Assembly: GCA_002840245.1 (NCBI GenBank)
Contig: PHAA01000002.1
Location: 1 to 64,000, forward strand
Source: Firmicutes bacterium HGW-Firmicutes-15
GTDB lineage: Bacteria; Bacillota; Syntrophomonadia; Syntrophomonadales; Syntrophomonadaceae
Length of the DNA: 64,000 nt
Reading direction: 5' to 3'
Positions 26,850 to 36,117 of the stretch are shown here, in pieces (position 1 is the first letter of the stretch; each line of letters opens with the position of its first letter). Below the pieces are notes generated by a model, which saw only the letters and a program-made list of their open reading frames with translations, made no database searches and had not been told where the DNA came from. A program made the position numbers and the translations under genes.

Positions 26850-26889
26850 AAAGAGGGAAATTCTCTAAAAGGGTTTCCCTCTTTTTTTA
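26850..26889 (+). terminator. Orphan rho-independent terminator
   Basis: Stem AAAGAGGGAAA (26850-26860) with TTTCCCTCTTT (26874-26884), 13-base loop, then a run of T residues. No annotated rightward gene ends just upstream; the nearest is the CD1247-like gene 1.5 kb away, which has its own terminator. It may end a short unannotated RNA from 26720-26850 or antisense readthrough. Confidence 0.7.
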
Positions 26890-27048
26890 TGGTCAGCTTT
26901 TCTATATATCTAACTCATCTTTCATAAATGAACAGGGTTTATACATTATAATCTGGCATATTTTAGTGCTGAGTCCAATATTTATTAAGGGATCATGAAA
27001 CAATGGGAGCATTATTTTATGATCCCTAATTGCAAAGGTGGTGTGAAT

Positions 27049-28017
27049 ATGGAACTGAAAGATGAAGACATCATAAAAAATAATATCGTGCCTTACCTAT
27101 CACTTTCGATAAAAGAAATTATCCTTAAGATGAAAACCCAGTATTTTAAGGGACTGGAAGAGATTCGTTTGCGCTCGGGGCAGCCTTTGCTGATAAAGGT
27201 TGGCGATAAAGACTATGCCCTGGATGAGCAGGGCAATATCGAGGAAAAACTGAAGCGGGGGTACGTAGTTAGTGCAGAGGATATTTATCGCAGCGTTGCT
27301 TCCATCAGCGACAATTCCTTATATGCCTTTGAAGAAGAGATTAGCAGGGGTTTTATTACCATACCTGGTGGGCACAGGGTGGGTCTGGCTGGGCAGGTTG
27401 TAATGAAGGGCCATGAGCTTAAGACCATAAAGGACTTTTCGGGGCTCGCCTTTAGAATAGCTCGGGAGGTGCAAGGCTGCTCCAGTGAAATTCTTTCCCA
27501 CATTTACCCGCGCGATCTAGAGCCAGTTAGCACTCTTTTTATTTCAGCACCCCGTTGCGGTAAGACTACTATTCTAAGGGATGTGGCCCGCAATCTCTCC
27601 ATGGGAACTGCTAGAGGAAGAGGTTGTAATATGGTCGTTATTGATGAGAGGTCAGAACTGGCTGGAGTTTACCGGGGCAGGGCGCAAATGAATCTGGGTC
27701 CGCGCACTGACGTTTTAGATGCCTGTCCGAAGGCTCAGGGTATGATTATGGCGATACGTTCTCTGTCACCGCACGCGCTAATTACAGATGAGATAGGGCG
27801 CAGGGAAGATATAGAAGCCATCCAGGAATGTACCAACGCCGGGGTGGCAGTGATTACCAGTATACATGCTCGAAATATAGAAGAGGCAGAGAAGCGTCCT
27901 CTTCTGAGGGAACTGCTGGCTACAGGAGCCTTTGAAATTCTGGTTGTTCTGTCTCGGCGCCGTGGCCCGGGTACAGTTGAGGAAATAGTCAGGTGGGATT
28001 CGCTATGTTGTGGTTGA
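27049..28017 (+). CDS. spoIIIAA: Stage III sporulation protein AA
   Basis: 322 residues from ATG 27049 (AAAGGTGG at 27034-27041); an earlier ATG 26995 lacks a site. It is a secretion-type AAA+ ATPase with Walker A APRCGKTTILRDVAR and Walker B VVIDERSEL, and LITDEIGRREDIEAIQEC further on. It energises the SpoIIIA-SpoIIQ channel between mother cell and forespore. It overlaps spoIIIAB by 13 bases. A sigma-E promoter is expected upstream (26920-26955), but I could not find a match with correct spacing. Confidence 0.95.
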   Translation: MELKDEDIIKNNIVPYLSLSIKEIILKMKTQYFKGLEEIRLRSGQPLLIKVGDKDYALDEQGNIEEKLKRGYVVSAEDIYRSVASISDNSLYAFEEEISRGFITIPGGHRVGLAGQVVMKGHELKTIKDFSGLAFRIAREVQGCSSEILSHIYPRDLEPVSTLFISAPRCGKTTILRDVARNLSMGTARGRGCNMVVIDERSELAGVYRGRAQMNLGPRTDVLDACPKAQGMIMAIRSLSPHALITDEIGRREDIEAIQECTNAGVAVITSIHARNIEEAEKRPLLRELLATGAFEILVVLSRRRGPGTVEEIVRWDSLCCG

Positions 28018-28529
28018 AAACCCTAGGGGCAGCTTTTATTGTTTCTGGATTTGGTGCTTATGGCTTGATGGGTGCCAGAAGTATAAGCAACCGGGTGGAG
28101 CAAATTAGGGATATTAGGTTGGCTATGGGATTTTTGGAAAAAGAAATTAGTTACCTGCATACACCTTTGCCCTTAGCACTGGAACGGGCAGCCCAATGTA
28201 CACCCGAGCCTGCTAGAACACTGTTTTTTGAATGCGGTCGCACATTACAGGACAGGCAGGGCCTGACAACACCGGAAGCCTGGGCCCAAAGCTTGGAGAA
28301 ACTGCGCACTGTAGCTGACCTCAAGGATGAAGACCTGGAACTGTTAAGAACGTTGTCATCGCAAATGGGCATGTCCGGTGTGGATGAACAGAAGAAGCTG
28401 TTCGGGCTGGTGCAGGAACAGTTGAAAATCCAGGAAGAAAAAGCCCGCCGTGAGGTGGAATCAGGTCGTAAAATCCGGGCTTATGGGGGGTTTATTTTTG
28501 GGGCCACGGTAGTGCTTTTGCTGCTTTGA
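28005..28529 (+). CDS. spoIIIAB: Stage III sporulation protein AB
   Basis: 174 residues from ATG 28005 after CAGGTGGG. An N-terminal membrane helix and a C-terminal helix (GGFIFGATVVLLLL) bracket a helical domain resembling GspF, with the typical LPLALERAAQ and GVDEQKKLFGLVQEQL segments. It is the platform protein of the SpoIIIA complex. Co-translated with spoIIIAA. Confidence 0.9.
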   Translation: MLWLKTLGAAFIVSGFGAYGLMGARSISNRVEQIRDIRLAMGFLEKEISYLHTPLPLALERAAQCTPEPARTLFFECGRTLQDRQGLTTPEAWAQSLEKLRTVADLKDEDLELLRTLSSQMGMSGVDEQKKLFGLVQEQLKIQEEKARREVESGRKIRAYGGFIFGATVVLLLL

Positions 28530-28569
28530 AACGGAAAAGAAGGAAATAACAAATGTGAGGGGGATCAGA

Positions 28570-28764
28570 ATGAATATAGACATACTTTTTAGGATAGCAG
28601 GTATAGGCATATTAATATCTGTATTGTGTATCGTTTTAAAACAGGCCCAGAAGCAGGAACAGGCTGAGATGCTGACCCTAGCCGGAGTTGTAATCGTTCT
28701 TATTATGGTGGTTCAGTTGATGAATCAGCTCTTTACCACGGTGCGGTCAGTGTTTAATTTATAA
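28570..28764 (+). CDS. spoIIIAC: Stage III sporulation protein AC
   Basis: 64 residues from ATG 28570 (GAGGGGG upstream). Two membrane helices joined by KQAQKQEQAEM, the family hallmark. Small ring-forming membrane component of the SpoIIIA channel. Confidence 0.92.
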   Translation: MNIDILFRIAGIGILISVLCIVLKQAQKQEQAEMLTLAGVVIVLIMVVQLMNQLFTTVRSVFNL

Positions 28765-28791
28765 AAATCGCTGGAACAAAGGGGGATAAAT

Positions 28792-29181
28792 GTGGAGATT
28801 ACTCAAATCGTGGGACTAGCCTTAATAACCACCATTTTTCTCCTGGTTCTCAGGCAGGAGAAACCGGTCATGGCGATCTTGTTGAGCTTGGTTTTTAGCA
28901 TCGTCATCTTCACATTAATGATGGGTAAACTGGCTTCCATAATAGACGTTATGAAGGAACTGACTAGGCGCGCAGGTCTCAACTACTTTTTTCTGGCAAC
29001 CATATTAAAAATTATGGGGGTAGCTTACCTGGGTGAGTTCGCGGCGGTCATATGCCAGGATGCAGGGGAGCAGGCAGTTGCTAAGAAGGTAGAGTTTGCC
29101 GCCAAAATTATCATAGCCGTCATGGCCTTGCCCATCATGGTAGCGATATTGGAGTCACTGATGGATCTTATGCCAGGCTAA
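28792..29181 (+). CDS. spoIIIAD: Stage III sporulation protein AD
   Basis: 129 residues, four membrane helices, with the characteristic LRQEKPVMAILLSLVFS and GEFAAVICQDAGEQAVAKKVEFAAK. GTG 28792 follows AAAGGGGG. Membrane component of the SpoIIIA channel. Confidence 0.93.
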   Translation: MEITQIVGLALITTIFLLVLRQEKPVMAILLSLVFSIVIFTLMMGKLASIIDVMKELTRRAGLNYFFLATILKIMGVAYLGEFAAVICQDAGEQAVAKKVEFAAKIIIAVMALPIMVAILESLMDLMPG

Positions 29182-29204
29182 TAAATATAAGTGAGTTGTT
29201 GCTG

Positions 29205-30383
29205 ATGAAGAAAATGAGCATTGCCATTATCCTTATAATAGGTTTCATGCTGTTTCCGGTATCTGCTGAGGCTGCCCCAGCGGATGATAGTGAAGCGGTA
29301 TTTTCTGTCCAGGATACCCTGAAAAACTTGGATATACAATCTCTGGAGGATTTCAAGGGGCGAATCGATGAAGAGATGAATCCATTTATGCAAAGCAAGC
29401 CGTTAAAAGAATGGCTGGGAGATTTTATGACGGGCAAGTGGGAGTTTGATTTTAAAAAGGTCATGGAAAACACGGTCCGCTTCCTATTTAAAGAAGTAAT
29501 AGCTAATTCCAGTCTTTTATCCAAGCTTATTATTCTCTCGGTACTGGCAGCATTGTTGGTGAATTTACAAACTTCCTTTGCTTCTGATGTAGGCAAAATA
29601 TCATATATGGTCTGTTTTCTTGCTCTTTGCGCGTTGGCTCTGGGTTCTTTCAAGATTGTGCTGGATATTGGACACCAGACTATAGATAATATGGTCGCAT
29701 TCATGGTTAGTATGCTCCCCCCGATGATGGTTTTGGTTGCAGGACTCGGAAACGTAAATGCCTCGGTTATGCTTTTTCCTATCCTTATGACTACGGCGAC
29801 TGCCTTTGCCAACGCCATCAAGCTCATTGTTTTTCCGCTTATCATCATGTCGGCTTTGCTCAGCCTAGTTAATAATATTTCGGAAACCGTGAAGGTACAG
29901 AGAATGGCTAAATTCTGCAGCCAGGTGGCGCAAATATCACTAGGGTTTTTCCTGACTACTTTTGTAGGTGTCCTTACCTTGAGAGCCTTGTATGCCTCGG
30001 TGCTTGATAAGGTAGCCCTGCGCACTGCTCGATTTGTAACTGACAATGCTATCCCCATCGTAGGTAAAATGGTGGGTGATACGGTTGAGGTAGCGGCCGG
30101 GTACGTCGTGATGTTAAAAGATGCGCTGGGTATTTTCGGAGTTCTGCTCATCGCAGGTATAGTGTTTTTTCCTTTGCTGAAGATTGCAGCTTTGGCTTTA
30201 ATCTATAAGTTGGTGGCTGCGGTAGTGGAACCAATGGGCGATTCTAAAACAGCCGCTGTATTGGAGAGCATGAGCGCACATCTAATGATGCTGCTGGCTG
30301 CGACTGCGTCGGTAGGGTTTATGTTTTTTATCATGATAGCCATCATGGCAGGGATGTCCAATAACTTGACTATGCTGCGCTGA
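29205..30383 (+). CDS. spoIIIAE: Stage III sporulation protein AE
   Basis: 392 residues from ATG 29205; TTG 29196 is an alternative. A cleavable signal (MSIAIILIIGFMLFPVSAEA) is followed by a short extracytoplasmic region and seven or eight membrane helices. Conserved SpoIIIAE segments include FMVSMLPPMMVLVAG and VEPMGDSKTAAVLESM. Largest membrane part of the mother-cell channel. Confidence 0.93.
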   Translation: MKKMSIAIILIIGFMLFPVSAEAAPADDSEAVFSVQDTLKNLDIQSLEDFKGRIDEEMNPFMQSKPLKEWLGDFMTGKWEFDFKKVMENTVRFLFKEVIANSSLLSKLIILSVLAALLVNLQTSFASDVGKISYMVCFLALCALALGSFKIVLDIGHQTIDNMVAFMVSMLPPMMVLVAGLGNVNASVMLFPILMTTATAFANAIKLIVFPLIIMSALLSLVNNISETVKVQRMAKFCSQVAQISLGFFLTTFVGVLTLRALYASVLDKVALRTARFVTDNAIPIVGKMVGDTVEVAAGYVVMLKDALGIFGVLLIAGIVFFPLLKIAALALIYKLVAAVVEPMGDSKTAAVLESMSAHLMMLLAATASVGFMFFIMIAIMAGMSNNLTMLR

Positions 30384-30397
30384 GAGGAAGGATTGGC

Positions 30398-30976
30398 ATG
30401 GACGTAATAGCGGAAATAGTAAAGAATCTGCTGGTTATTATCATAATGTCCAGCTTTCTGGAAATAATGCTGCCTGATGGAAACATCAAGCCTTTTGTGC
30501 GTTTTGCAATCGGTCTATTTGTTATAATTGCGGTTTTAAGCCCTACTCTCTCTTACATTTATGATGATAAGAACTTCCAGATTTCCGTCTGGGATGACAA
30601 GATAGATGAGCATATTCCTCAGGAGATCCAGGCCAGAGGCCAGAAGGTTCAGGAGCAAATTACCGGAAAAAGCAGCGAGTTAATGAAGGAAAAACTGGAA
30701 GGCCAAATATCTGCAGTTGCTGTCCTGGTACCGGGGGTTGATGATGTGCACACTCAGGTTTCAGTCGGGGAGGATGGTTCGCTGCAAAGGCTGCAGCTTA
30801 TGGTGAGACCTGGAAAAAATAAAAGCACAGAGGAAGTTGAAAAAGTAAATGTATTCTCTGGTTCTCCCCAGAGTGATACGGAACAGAAGGAAATTCAGAG
30901 GAAAATACTGCAGGTAATGGGTAACCTATACGGACTTAAGGGTGAGAACATAGAAATCAATTTTGAGGGGGGTTAA
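30398..30976 (+). CDS. spoIIIAF: Stage III sporulation protein AF
   Basis: 192 residues. Two N-terminal membrane helices (LLVIIIMSSFLEIMLPDG, then FAIGLFVIIAVLSPTL) precede a soluble ring-building domain. The PDGNIKPFVRFAIGL junction is conserved in the family. ATG 30398 lies 14 bases after spoIIIAE. Confidence 0.9.
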   Translation: MDVIAEIVKNLLVIIIMSSFLEIMLPDGNIKPFVRFAIGLFVIIAVLSPTLSYIYDDKNFQISVWDDKIDEHIPQEIQARGQKVQEQITGKSSELMKEKLEGQISAVAVLVPGVDDVHTQVSVGEDGSLQRLQLMVRPGKNKSTEEVEKVNVFSGSPQSDTEQKEIQRKILQVMGNLYGLKGENIEINFEGG

Positions 30977-30980
30977 TGAA

Positions 30981-31565
30981 GTGTTAGATGAGTGGATGAG
31001 AAAAATGACGGGCGACGAAGAGAAAAAGGTATTTGCCAACTGGGGGAAAAAGGGAAAATATCTGGTGGTGGCAGCGGTATGCCTAGGGCTCCTGGCTCTT
31101 ATCTGGCCGCAGAGCAAAAGCGCACCGCGGGAGACTGTCACCCCCGCTAGCCAGAACAGCAGCGGGGTGGCACTGGCTAAAGCAAACCTGGCTTCAGAAT
31201 TGCAAAACATACTGTCTCAGGTGGAAGGCGCAGGGAAAGTCCAGGTTAGTTTGACTTTGAGTTCAGACGGCTTGAAAAGCTATGCCCGCAATACCAAAAA
31301 TGAGCGCCGCGAAACCCAGGAAATGGATAAGAGCGGCGGGGACAGAAATATCAAGGAGGACAATCAGGCCAGCGATATAGCGGTATCTAGTGGTTCTGCG
31401 CTGCTAGTTGAGGATATTGCTCCAGAAGTGGTCGGGGTATTGGTTGTGGCTGATGGGGCCGGAAATGGGTTGGTTAAGGAAAAACTCACGGATGCTACCA
31501 TAACTCTCTTAAATATTTCTCCCCACCAGGTTAGGGTTGTGGCCCGGAAAGGAGATAATCAATGA
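30981..31565 (+). CDS. spoIIIAG: Stage III sporulation protein AG
   Basis: 194 residues from GTG 30981, set by GAGGGGGG eight bases upstream. One membrane helix (YLVVAAVCLGLLALIWP) and an extracytoplasmic ring-building domain with VEGAGKVQVSLTLSS. The C-terminal PEVVGVLVVADGAGN is typical. It forms the large SpoIIIAG ring. It overlaps spoIIIAH by four bases. Confidence 0.9.
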   Translation: MLDEWMRKMTGDEEKKVFANWGKKGKYLVVAAVCLGLLALIWPQSKSAPRETVTPASQNSSGVALAKANLASELQNILSQVEGAGKVQVSLTLSSDGLKSYARNTKNERRETQEMDKSGGDRNIKEDNQASDIAVSSGSALLVEDIAPEVVGVLVVADGAGNGLVKEKLTDATITLLNISPHQVRVVARKGDNQ

Positions 31566-32113
31566 TTATCAGTATCAGAAATATTAAGATTCTCGCTGTT
31601 ATTAGTGCGGTAATTCTAATTCCCTTTATTGCACTCAATCTAATTAACCTGAGTATGAATGCGAAATCTAGGCCGGTAAGCAACACAGTGGTTGGACCGG
31701 ACACGTCAGATATAACAATTCGGACGAATCTGAAATCTCAAGATGAGGAGAAGATAAACTTTTTCGCTGAATATCGCATTGACAGAGAAAGGACGCGGGG
31801 TAAAGAGACGGAATTACTAAGGGAGATTGCTAATAACTCATCCAGCGATAAGAAAGCTCGAGATGCAGCTTGCCTGAAATTGGTAGAGCTGGCTGAAAAA
31901 GCTGAAAAGGAAATGCAGGCAGAAGCCATGATTAAATCTCAGGGTTTTGAGGATTGTGCGGTAATCATTGCGCCTAAAAGCACCACGGTCATGATTGAAA
32001 GCAACAGCACGCAAATCCAACACCAGGAGGAGATAAGAAAAGCGGTAAGTATAGCCACGGGATGTATAGAAAAAAATGTTTCCATTGTCAAACGGCAAAG
32101 TATTGAACCATAG
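31562..32113 (+). CDS. spoIIIAH: Stage III sporulation protein AH
   Basis: 183 residues: N-terminal membrane helix (about 8-28), then the EscJ-like domain that binds SpoIIQ across the intermembrane space. FFAEYRIDRERTRGKETELL and GFEDCAVIIAPKSTTVMI fit the family. Last gene of the operon, overlapping spoIIIAG. Confidence 0.9.
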   Translation: MIISIRNIKILAVISAVILIPFIALNLINLSMNAKSRPVSNTVVGPDTSDITIRTNLKSQDEEKINFFAEYRIDRERTRGKETELLREIANNSSSDKKARDAACLKLVELAEKAEKEMQAEAMIKSQGFEDCAVIIAPKSTTVMIESNSTQIQHQEEIRKAVSIATGCIEKNVSIVKRQSIEP

Positions 32114-32140
32114 CTGATTTGTATACAATGGTTAAAAACA

Positions 32141-32169
32141 TTGAAATAAAAAAGTATTATTCTTATAAT
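32141..32169 (+). promoter_or_regulatory. Near-consensus sigma-A promoter of the carboxylase genes
   Basis: TTGAAA (32141-32146), 17 bases, TATAAT (32164-32169). It separates the sporulation operon from the vegetatively expressed pycB-accC unit and would start transcription near 32176. Confidence 0.75.
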
Positions 32170-32193
32170 ATTGTTAGTAAGAGTAAAATGGCG

Positions 32194-32215
32194 TACTCAG
32201 GTTTCGGCCTGAGTA
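32194..32215 (+). terminator. Leader hairpin between promoter and pycB
   Basis: Perfect 8-bp stem TACTCAGG/CCTGAGTA with loop TTTCGG, followed by TATTTGTATTT. It starts about 18 bases after the predicted transcription start, so it could act as an attenuator or stabilise the mRNA 5' end; the T tract is interrupted. It could also end weak readthrough from spoIIIAH. Confidence 0.45.
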
Positions 32216-32278
32216 TATTTGTATTTGAACAAAGGTAGGGTATAATTACTAGTGATATTGAACTGTTGGGGGTGTGAT

Positions 32279-34186
32279 ATGACTAAGATTAAGATTACCG
32301 ATACTAGTCTTCGAGACGGGCATCAGAGCCTTTGGGCAACCCGGATGACGACTGATGATATGAGCCCGGTATTAGATAAATTGGATAATATCGGCTATCA
32401 TTCACTGGAGGTATGGGGAGGAGCCACCTTCGATGTTTCTATTCGCTATTTGAATGAAGACCCTTGGGAGAGGTTGAGATTTATCCGCCAGCGGGTTAAA
32501 AAAACCAAACTACAAATGCTCTTGCGGGGGCAAAACCTGGTAGGCTATGCTCACTATGCAGATGACGTAGTTGAGAAGTTTGTTTATAAAGCCGCTGAAA
32601 ATGGGATTGATATTTTCCGGGTTTTCGATGCCTTAAATGACATTCGTAACCTGGAAACCTGTATGCGCGCTGTTAAAAAGACTGGTCAACACGTACAGGC
32701 CTGTTTGGTATATACTACTAGTCCAGTTCATTCGATGAAGCACTTTGTTCAAATGGCACTGAATCTAAAGGACATGGGAGCAGACTCGATTTGCATAAAG
32801 GATATGGCGGGACTGTTGTCACCTTATGTTTCGTTTGAACTGGTAACGTTATTAAAAGAAAAAGTGGGATTGCCTATCCAACTGCATACGCATTACATAG
32901 GAGGTCTGGCAGTTGTGTCTTGCATTAAAGCTGCTGAGGCAGGGGTGGACATTATTGATACAGCCAGTGTGACCATGGCATTTGGATCTTCTCAGCCTCC
33001 GGTAGAGACCATCGTACGAGCCCTGCAGGGCTCGCCATGGGATACTGGTTTGAATTTGCACGATTTATTTCAAATTGCTGATTATTTCGAACAGATTCGC
33101 AAGCATAAGGGGTTTGAACGGGGTGTTACCAAGATTTCCGACATGAAGGTTTTCGAGCACCAAGTTCCCGGTGGAATGATATCCAATTTTGTTTCCCAGT
33201 TAGAAGAACAGAAGGCTTCTAATCGTTTGGATGAGGTGCTGGAAGAGATACCTAAGGTTCGCAAGGATCTAGGCTATCCTCCGCTAGTAACTCCAACTAG
33301 TCAAATCGTAGGAACCCAGGCTGTGCTGAACGTGTTAATGGGGGAACGCTATAAATTGTGCCCTGGTGAAGTAAAGGACTATGTACGTGGCCTATACGGA
33401 AAACCTCCTGCAGTTATTGATAAAAGCATAATAGAAAAAATAATTGGGAATGACGAGGTTATTACAGGGCGACCGGCGGATTTAATCCAACCGGCATGGG
33501 AAAAAGGCAAGCAAGAAATGGCGGATATATCCGATAATGAGGAAGATATTTTAACCTATCTCCTTTTTCCGCAGGTTGCCTTGAAATTTTTTGAATATAG
33601 AAGACTGCGGGCTAATGAAGACATTCCACAAATCCTGTCCGTGGATGAGGTGAGCCGGGATATAATAGAAAATAAGGAAGATATTGTCATAAAACCTATT
33701 TCAAAGGTGAGAAAGAAACCTAGCGTCAGGGGAGATGAAGAGATGAATTTGGACGAACTAAGAGAGTTGATACTTTTATTTGATCAGACATCGATTGCTG
33801 AGTTGGAAGTACAAAAAGACGATTATAGAATATGTCTGCGTAAGTCATCGGGTAATAATGATAACCCGGCATCGCATGTTAGCTCTCCGGTAAGTGCTCC
33901 TAAGCTGATTCCACCACAAGTGGCTGATGAAGCGATAAATGATCGGATTGTGGCTGTACATGCACCTATGGTAGGAACCTTTTATAATGCTTCTTCACCT
34001 GATGCGAAACCTTTCGTGCAGATTGGAGATCATGTAAGCAAAGGTCAAACACTTTGTATACTAGAAGCGATGAAACTGATGAATGAGATTAAAGCTGAAT
34101 TTGATGGAACCATAGTGGATACAGCAGTGGAGAACGCTGAAGCCATTGAATATGATCAAGTATTGTTCTTAATAGAGAAAGACTAG
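32279..34186 (+). CDS. pycB: Pyruvate/oxaloacetate carboxyltransferase fused to an AccB-like biotin carrier
   Basis: 635 residues from ATG 32279 (GGGGGTG upstream). Residues 1-460 are an HMGL-like carboxyltransferase of the pyruvate carboxylase/OadA type: [18 protein letters not shown], metal-site QLHTHYIGG, and the active-site KDMAG. After a linker, residues from about 495 ([21 protein letters not shown]) look like a complete AccB, ending in the biotinyl site [10 protein letters not shown] and LFLIEKD. Paired with accC just downstream it probably forms a two-subunit pyruvate carboxylase making oxaloacetate. An OadA-type decarboxylase role is less likely because no membrane OadB gene is present. 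Confidence 0.85.
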   Translation: MTKIKITDTSLRDGHQSLWATRMTTDDMSPVLDKLDNIGYHSLEVWGGATFDVSIRYLNEDPWERLRFIRQRVKKTKLQMLLRGQNLVGYAHYADDVVEKFVYKAAENGIDIFRVFDALNDIRNLETCMRAVKKTGQHVQACLVYTTSPVHSMKHFVQMALNLKDMGADSICIKDMAGLLSPYVSFELVTLLKEKVGLPIQLHTHYIGGLAVVSCIKAAEAGVDIIDTASVTMAFGSSQPPVETIVRALQGSPWDTGLNLHDLFQIADYFEQIRKHKGFERGVTKISDMKVFEHQVPGGMISNFVSQLEEQKASNRLDEVLEEIPKVRKDLGYPPLVTPTSQIVGTQAVLNVLMGERYKLCPGEVKDYVRGLYGKPPAVIDKSIIEKIIGNDEVITGRPADLIQPAWEKGKQEMADISDNEEDILTYLLFPQVALKFFEYRRLRANEDIPQILSVDEVSRDIIENKEDIVIKPISKVRKKPSVRGDEEMNLDELRELILLFDQTSIAELEVQKDDYRICLRKSSGNNDNPASHVSSPVSAPKLIPPQVADEAINDRIVAVHAPMVGTFYNASSPDAKPFVQIGDHVSKGQTLCILEAMKLMNEIKAEFDGTIVDTAVENAEAIEYDQVLFLIEKD

Positions 34187-34196
34187 AGGTGTTTAC

Positions 34197-35543
34197 TTGT
34201 TTTCGAAAATCTTGATTGCTAACCGCGGAGAAATTGCCCTCAGAATTATTAGAGCCTGCCAGGAGTTGAATATAGCCACCGTAGCAGTTTACTCCCAGGC
34301 AGACCGGGATAACCTGCATGTTAAAATGGCTGATGAAACGGTGTGCATTGGCGGTGCACCTGCTAGTCAGAGTTACCTTAATATTCCTAATATTATTGCC
34401 GCTGCTATAAATAAGGGAGCCCAAGCTATACATCCTGGTTATGGCTTTCTGGCTGAGAATGCTTATTTCGCTGAGCTGTGTGAAGTGAACAATATAAAAT
34501 TTATTGGCCCTAAATCCCAGGTGATAGATTTGATGGGGGATAAGGTCAAGGCTAAAGAACTGGTTAAAACAGTCGATGTACCTGTTGTTCCAGGCAGCGA
34601 TGGGGCCGCAGGATCTTATGAGGAAGCTATTGAACTGGCGGAGGCTATTGGATACCCGGTTATAATTAAGGCATCAGCTGGCGGAGGAGGGCGCGGTATG
34701 CGTCTGGCGCACAGCAAGGCGGCCTTGAAGGATGCCCTGACTATGGCGAAGATGGAAGCGGGGGCAGCCTTTGGAAATGATGAAGTATATATTGAAAAAT
34801 ATATTGAAGAGCCCCGGCACATTGAGATTCAAATACTGGGAGATGAACACGGTAACATCATTCACCTGGGGGAGAGAGATTGTTCTCTCCAGAGGCGCCA
34901 TCAGAAGCTCCTGGAAGAATCACCTTCTACCTTGGTGGATGAAGAACTGCGAGCCAAAATGGGAGCCGTAGCGGTTAAGGCTGCCCGGGCTGCTAATTAC
35001 TCCAGCGCAGGGACGGTGGAGTTCTTGGTTGACAAGAATAAAAACTTTTATTTTATCGAAATGAACACTAGGGTGCAGGTCGAGCATCCGGTTACTGAGA
35101 TGGTAACCGGGGTTGATATAATTAAGGAACAGCTGCGTATCGCAGCCGGTGAGAAATTAAGTTATAAACAGGAAGATATACATATGAACGGCTGGGCCAT
35201 TGAATGTAGAATCAATGCGGAAGACCCGGACAACGATTTTCGTCCTTCACCGGGGGTTGTGGAGCAATACGTAGTTCCTGGAGGTCCTGGAGTACGAGTC
35301 GATTCCTCCGTTTATACCGGTTACTCTATACCTCCCTATTATGATTCTATGGTAGCCAAAGTAATTGTATGGGGGCGAGATCGGGAAGAAGCGATTGCTC
35401 GAATGAAGAGGGCTCTAAATGAATTTACAATAAAGAATATTGCCACCACCATTCCTTTTCACTTAAAGGTTTTGGATAATGCCTTTTTTCAAAAAGGGGA
35501 GGTTTATACCAATTTTATTCAGCGTCGTATGAACAATATGTGA
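34197..35543 (+). CDS. accC: Biotin carboxylase
   Basis: 448 residues, the usual length for AccC/PycA. It has an ATP-grasp fold: [17 protein letters not shown] at the start, the glycine-rich ATP loop [37 protein letters not shown], and catalytic [17 protein letters not shown]. It carboxylates biotin on the carrier domain using bicarbonate and ATP. TTG 34197 follows GAGGTG ten bases after pycB. Whether it serves pyruvate carboxylase, acetyl-CoA carboxylase or both cannot be decided; accA/accD are not in the window. Confidence 0.95.
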   Translation: MFSKILIANRGEIALRIIRACQELNIATVAVYSQADRDNLHVKMADETVCIGGAPASQSYLNIPNIIAAAINKGAQAIHPGYGFLAENAYFAELCEVNNIKFIGPKSQVIDLMGDKVKAKELVKTVDVPVVPGSDGAAGSYEEAIELAEAIGYPVIIKASAGGGGRGMRLAHSKAALKDALTMAKMEAGAAFGNDEVYIEKYIEEPRHIEIQILGDEHGNIIHLGERDCSLQRRHQKLLEESPSTLVDEELRAKMGAVAVKAARAANYSSAGTVEFLVDKNKNFYFIEMNTRVQVEHPVTEMVTGVDIIKEQLRIAAGEKLSYKQEDIHMNGWAIECRINAEDPDNDFRPSPGVVEQYVVPGGPGVRVDSSVYTGYSIPPYYDSMVAKVIVWGRDREEAIARMKRALNEFTIKNIATTIPFHLKVLDNAFFQKGEVYTNFIQRRMNNM

Positions 35544-35570
35544 TTAATGATGCTAGTTTAAGCAGAAACA

Positions 35571-35600
35571 TTGATAAAACCCGTCTTGGTCTGGTACAAT
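35571..35600 (+). promoter_or_regulatory. Sigma-A promoter before the Asp23 gene
   Basis: TTGATA (35571-35576), 18 bases, TACAAT (35595-35600), ending 31 bases before the ATG at 35632. Confidence 0.55.
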
Positions 35601-35631
35601 AACAACAATAATATTATCGGAGGTGGAATTA

Positions 35632-36036
35632 ATGGAGAATAAAAAACCTGAAATCCCAAATGATCTGGGTGTTATTCGTATTGCTGATGAGGTAGTTTCT
35701 ACGGTTGCTGGCCTAGCTGCGATTGAAGTTGAAGGTGTAGCCAATATGAGTGGCGGATGGGGTATCGACCTAGTAGAGAAATTAGGCAAAAAGAACCTGG
35801 GTAAGGGTATAAAAGTAGATGCCAACGGGGAGCAGACCAGTATTGACATATTTATTGTGATTGAGTTTGGTTATGCTATTCCTAAGGTAGCAGAGAATGT
35901 ACAAAAAGAAGTGAAATTAGCTGTTGAAACTATGACTGGATTGATTGTATCTGCTGTAAATGTCCATGTAGTTTCAGTTATGACCAAAAAGGCCGCCGAG
36001 GATAATGAGGGTGCAGTTGATTTTAAGGTGGATTAG
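35632..36036 (+). CDS. Asp23/Gls24 family envelope stress protein
   Basis: 134 residues from ATG 35632, with GGAGGTGG upstream. GVIRIADEVVSTVAGLAAIEVEGVANM is the conserved Asp23 opening and VNVHVVSV the end. In staphylococci Asp23 is held at the membrane by AmaP; an AmaP-like gene follows downstream here. The function is envelope or alkaline stress, by family. Confidence 0.9.
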   Translation: MENKKPEIPNDLGVIRIADEVVSTVAGLAAIEVEGVANMSGGWGIDLVEKLGKKNLGKGIKVDANGEQTSIDIFIVIEFGYAIPKVAENVQKEVKLAVETMTGLIVSAVNVHVVSVMTKKAAEDNEGAVDFKVD

Positions 36037-36052
36037 TTATTGCGATATTTTT

Positions 36053-36092
36053 CAGATAACCCCCTGTAGCTTCAGGGGGTTATCTGTATTTA
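36053..36092 (+). terminator. Terminator after the Asp23 gene
   Basis: Perfect 14-bp stem CAGATAACCCCCTG / CAGGGGGTTATCTG (36053-36066, 36073-36086), six-base loop, then TATTT. It may be partial, since the functionally linked AmaP gene begins only 26 bases later. Confidence 0.75.
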
Positions 36093-36117
36093 CTAAGAAT
36101 TGTGAGGTGAGATAATA

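Noticed and set aside
26922-26952. Sigma-E promoter of spoIIIAA
   Set aside because: TCATAAA and TATACATT are tempting but only 11 bases apart; the alternative -10 with 15-base spacing fits the consensus poorly.
26952-26970. Sigma-54-like TGGCA...TGC before spoIIIAA
   Set aside because: Spacing is eleven bases and the context is sporulation, where a sigma-E promoter is expected.
29168-30151. 327-codon minus-strand frame
   Set aside because: It is entirely antisense to spoIIIAE, which is strongly supported; composition is Ser/Thr/Ile-rich as expected from a shadow frame.
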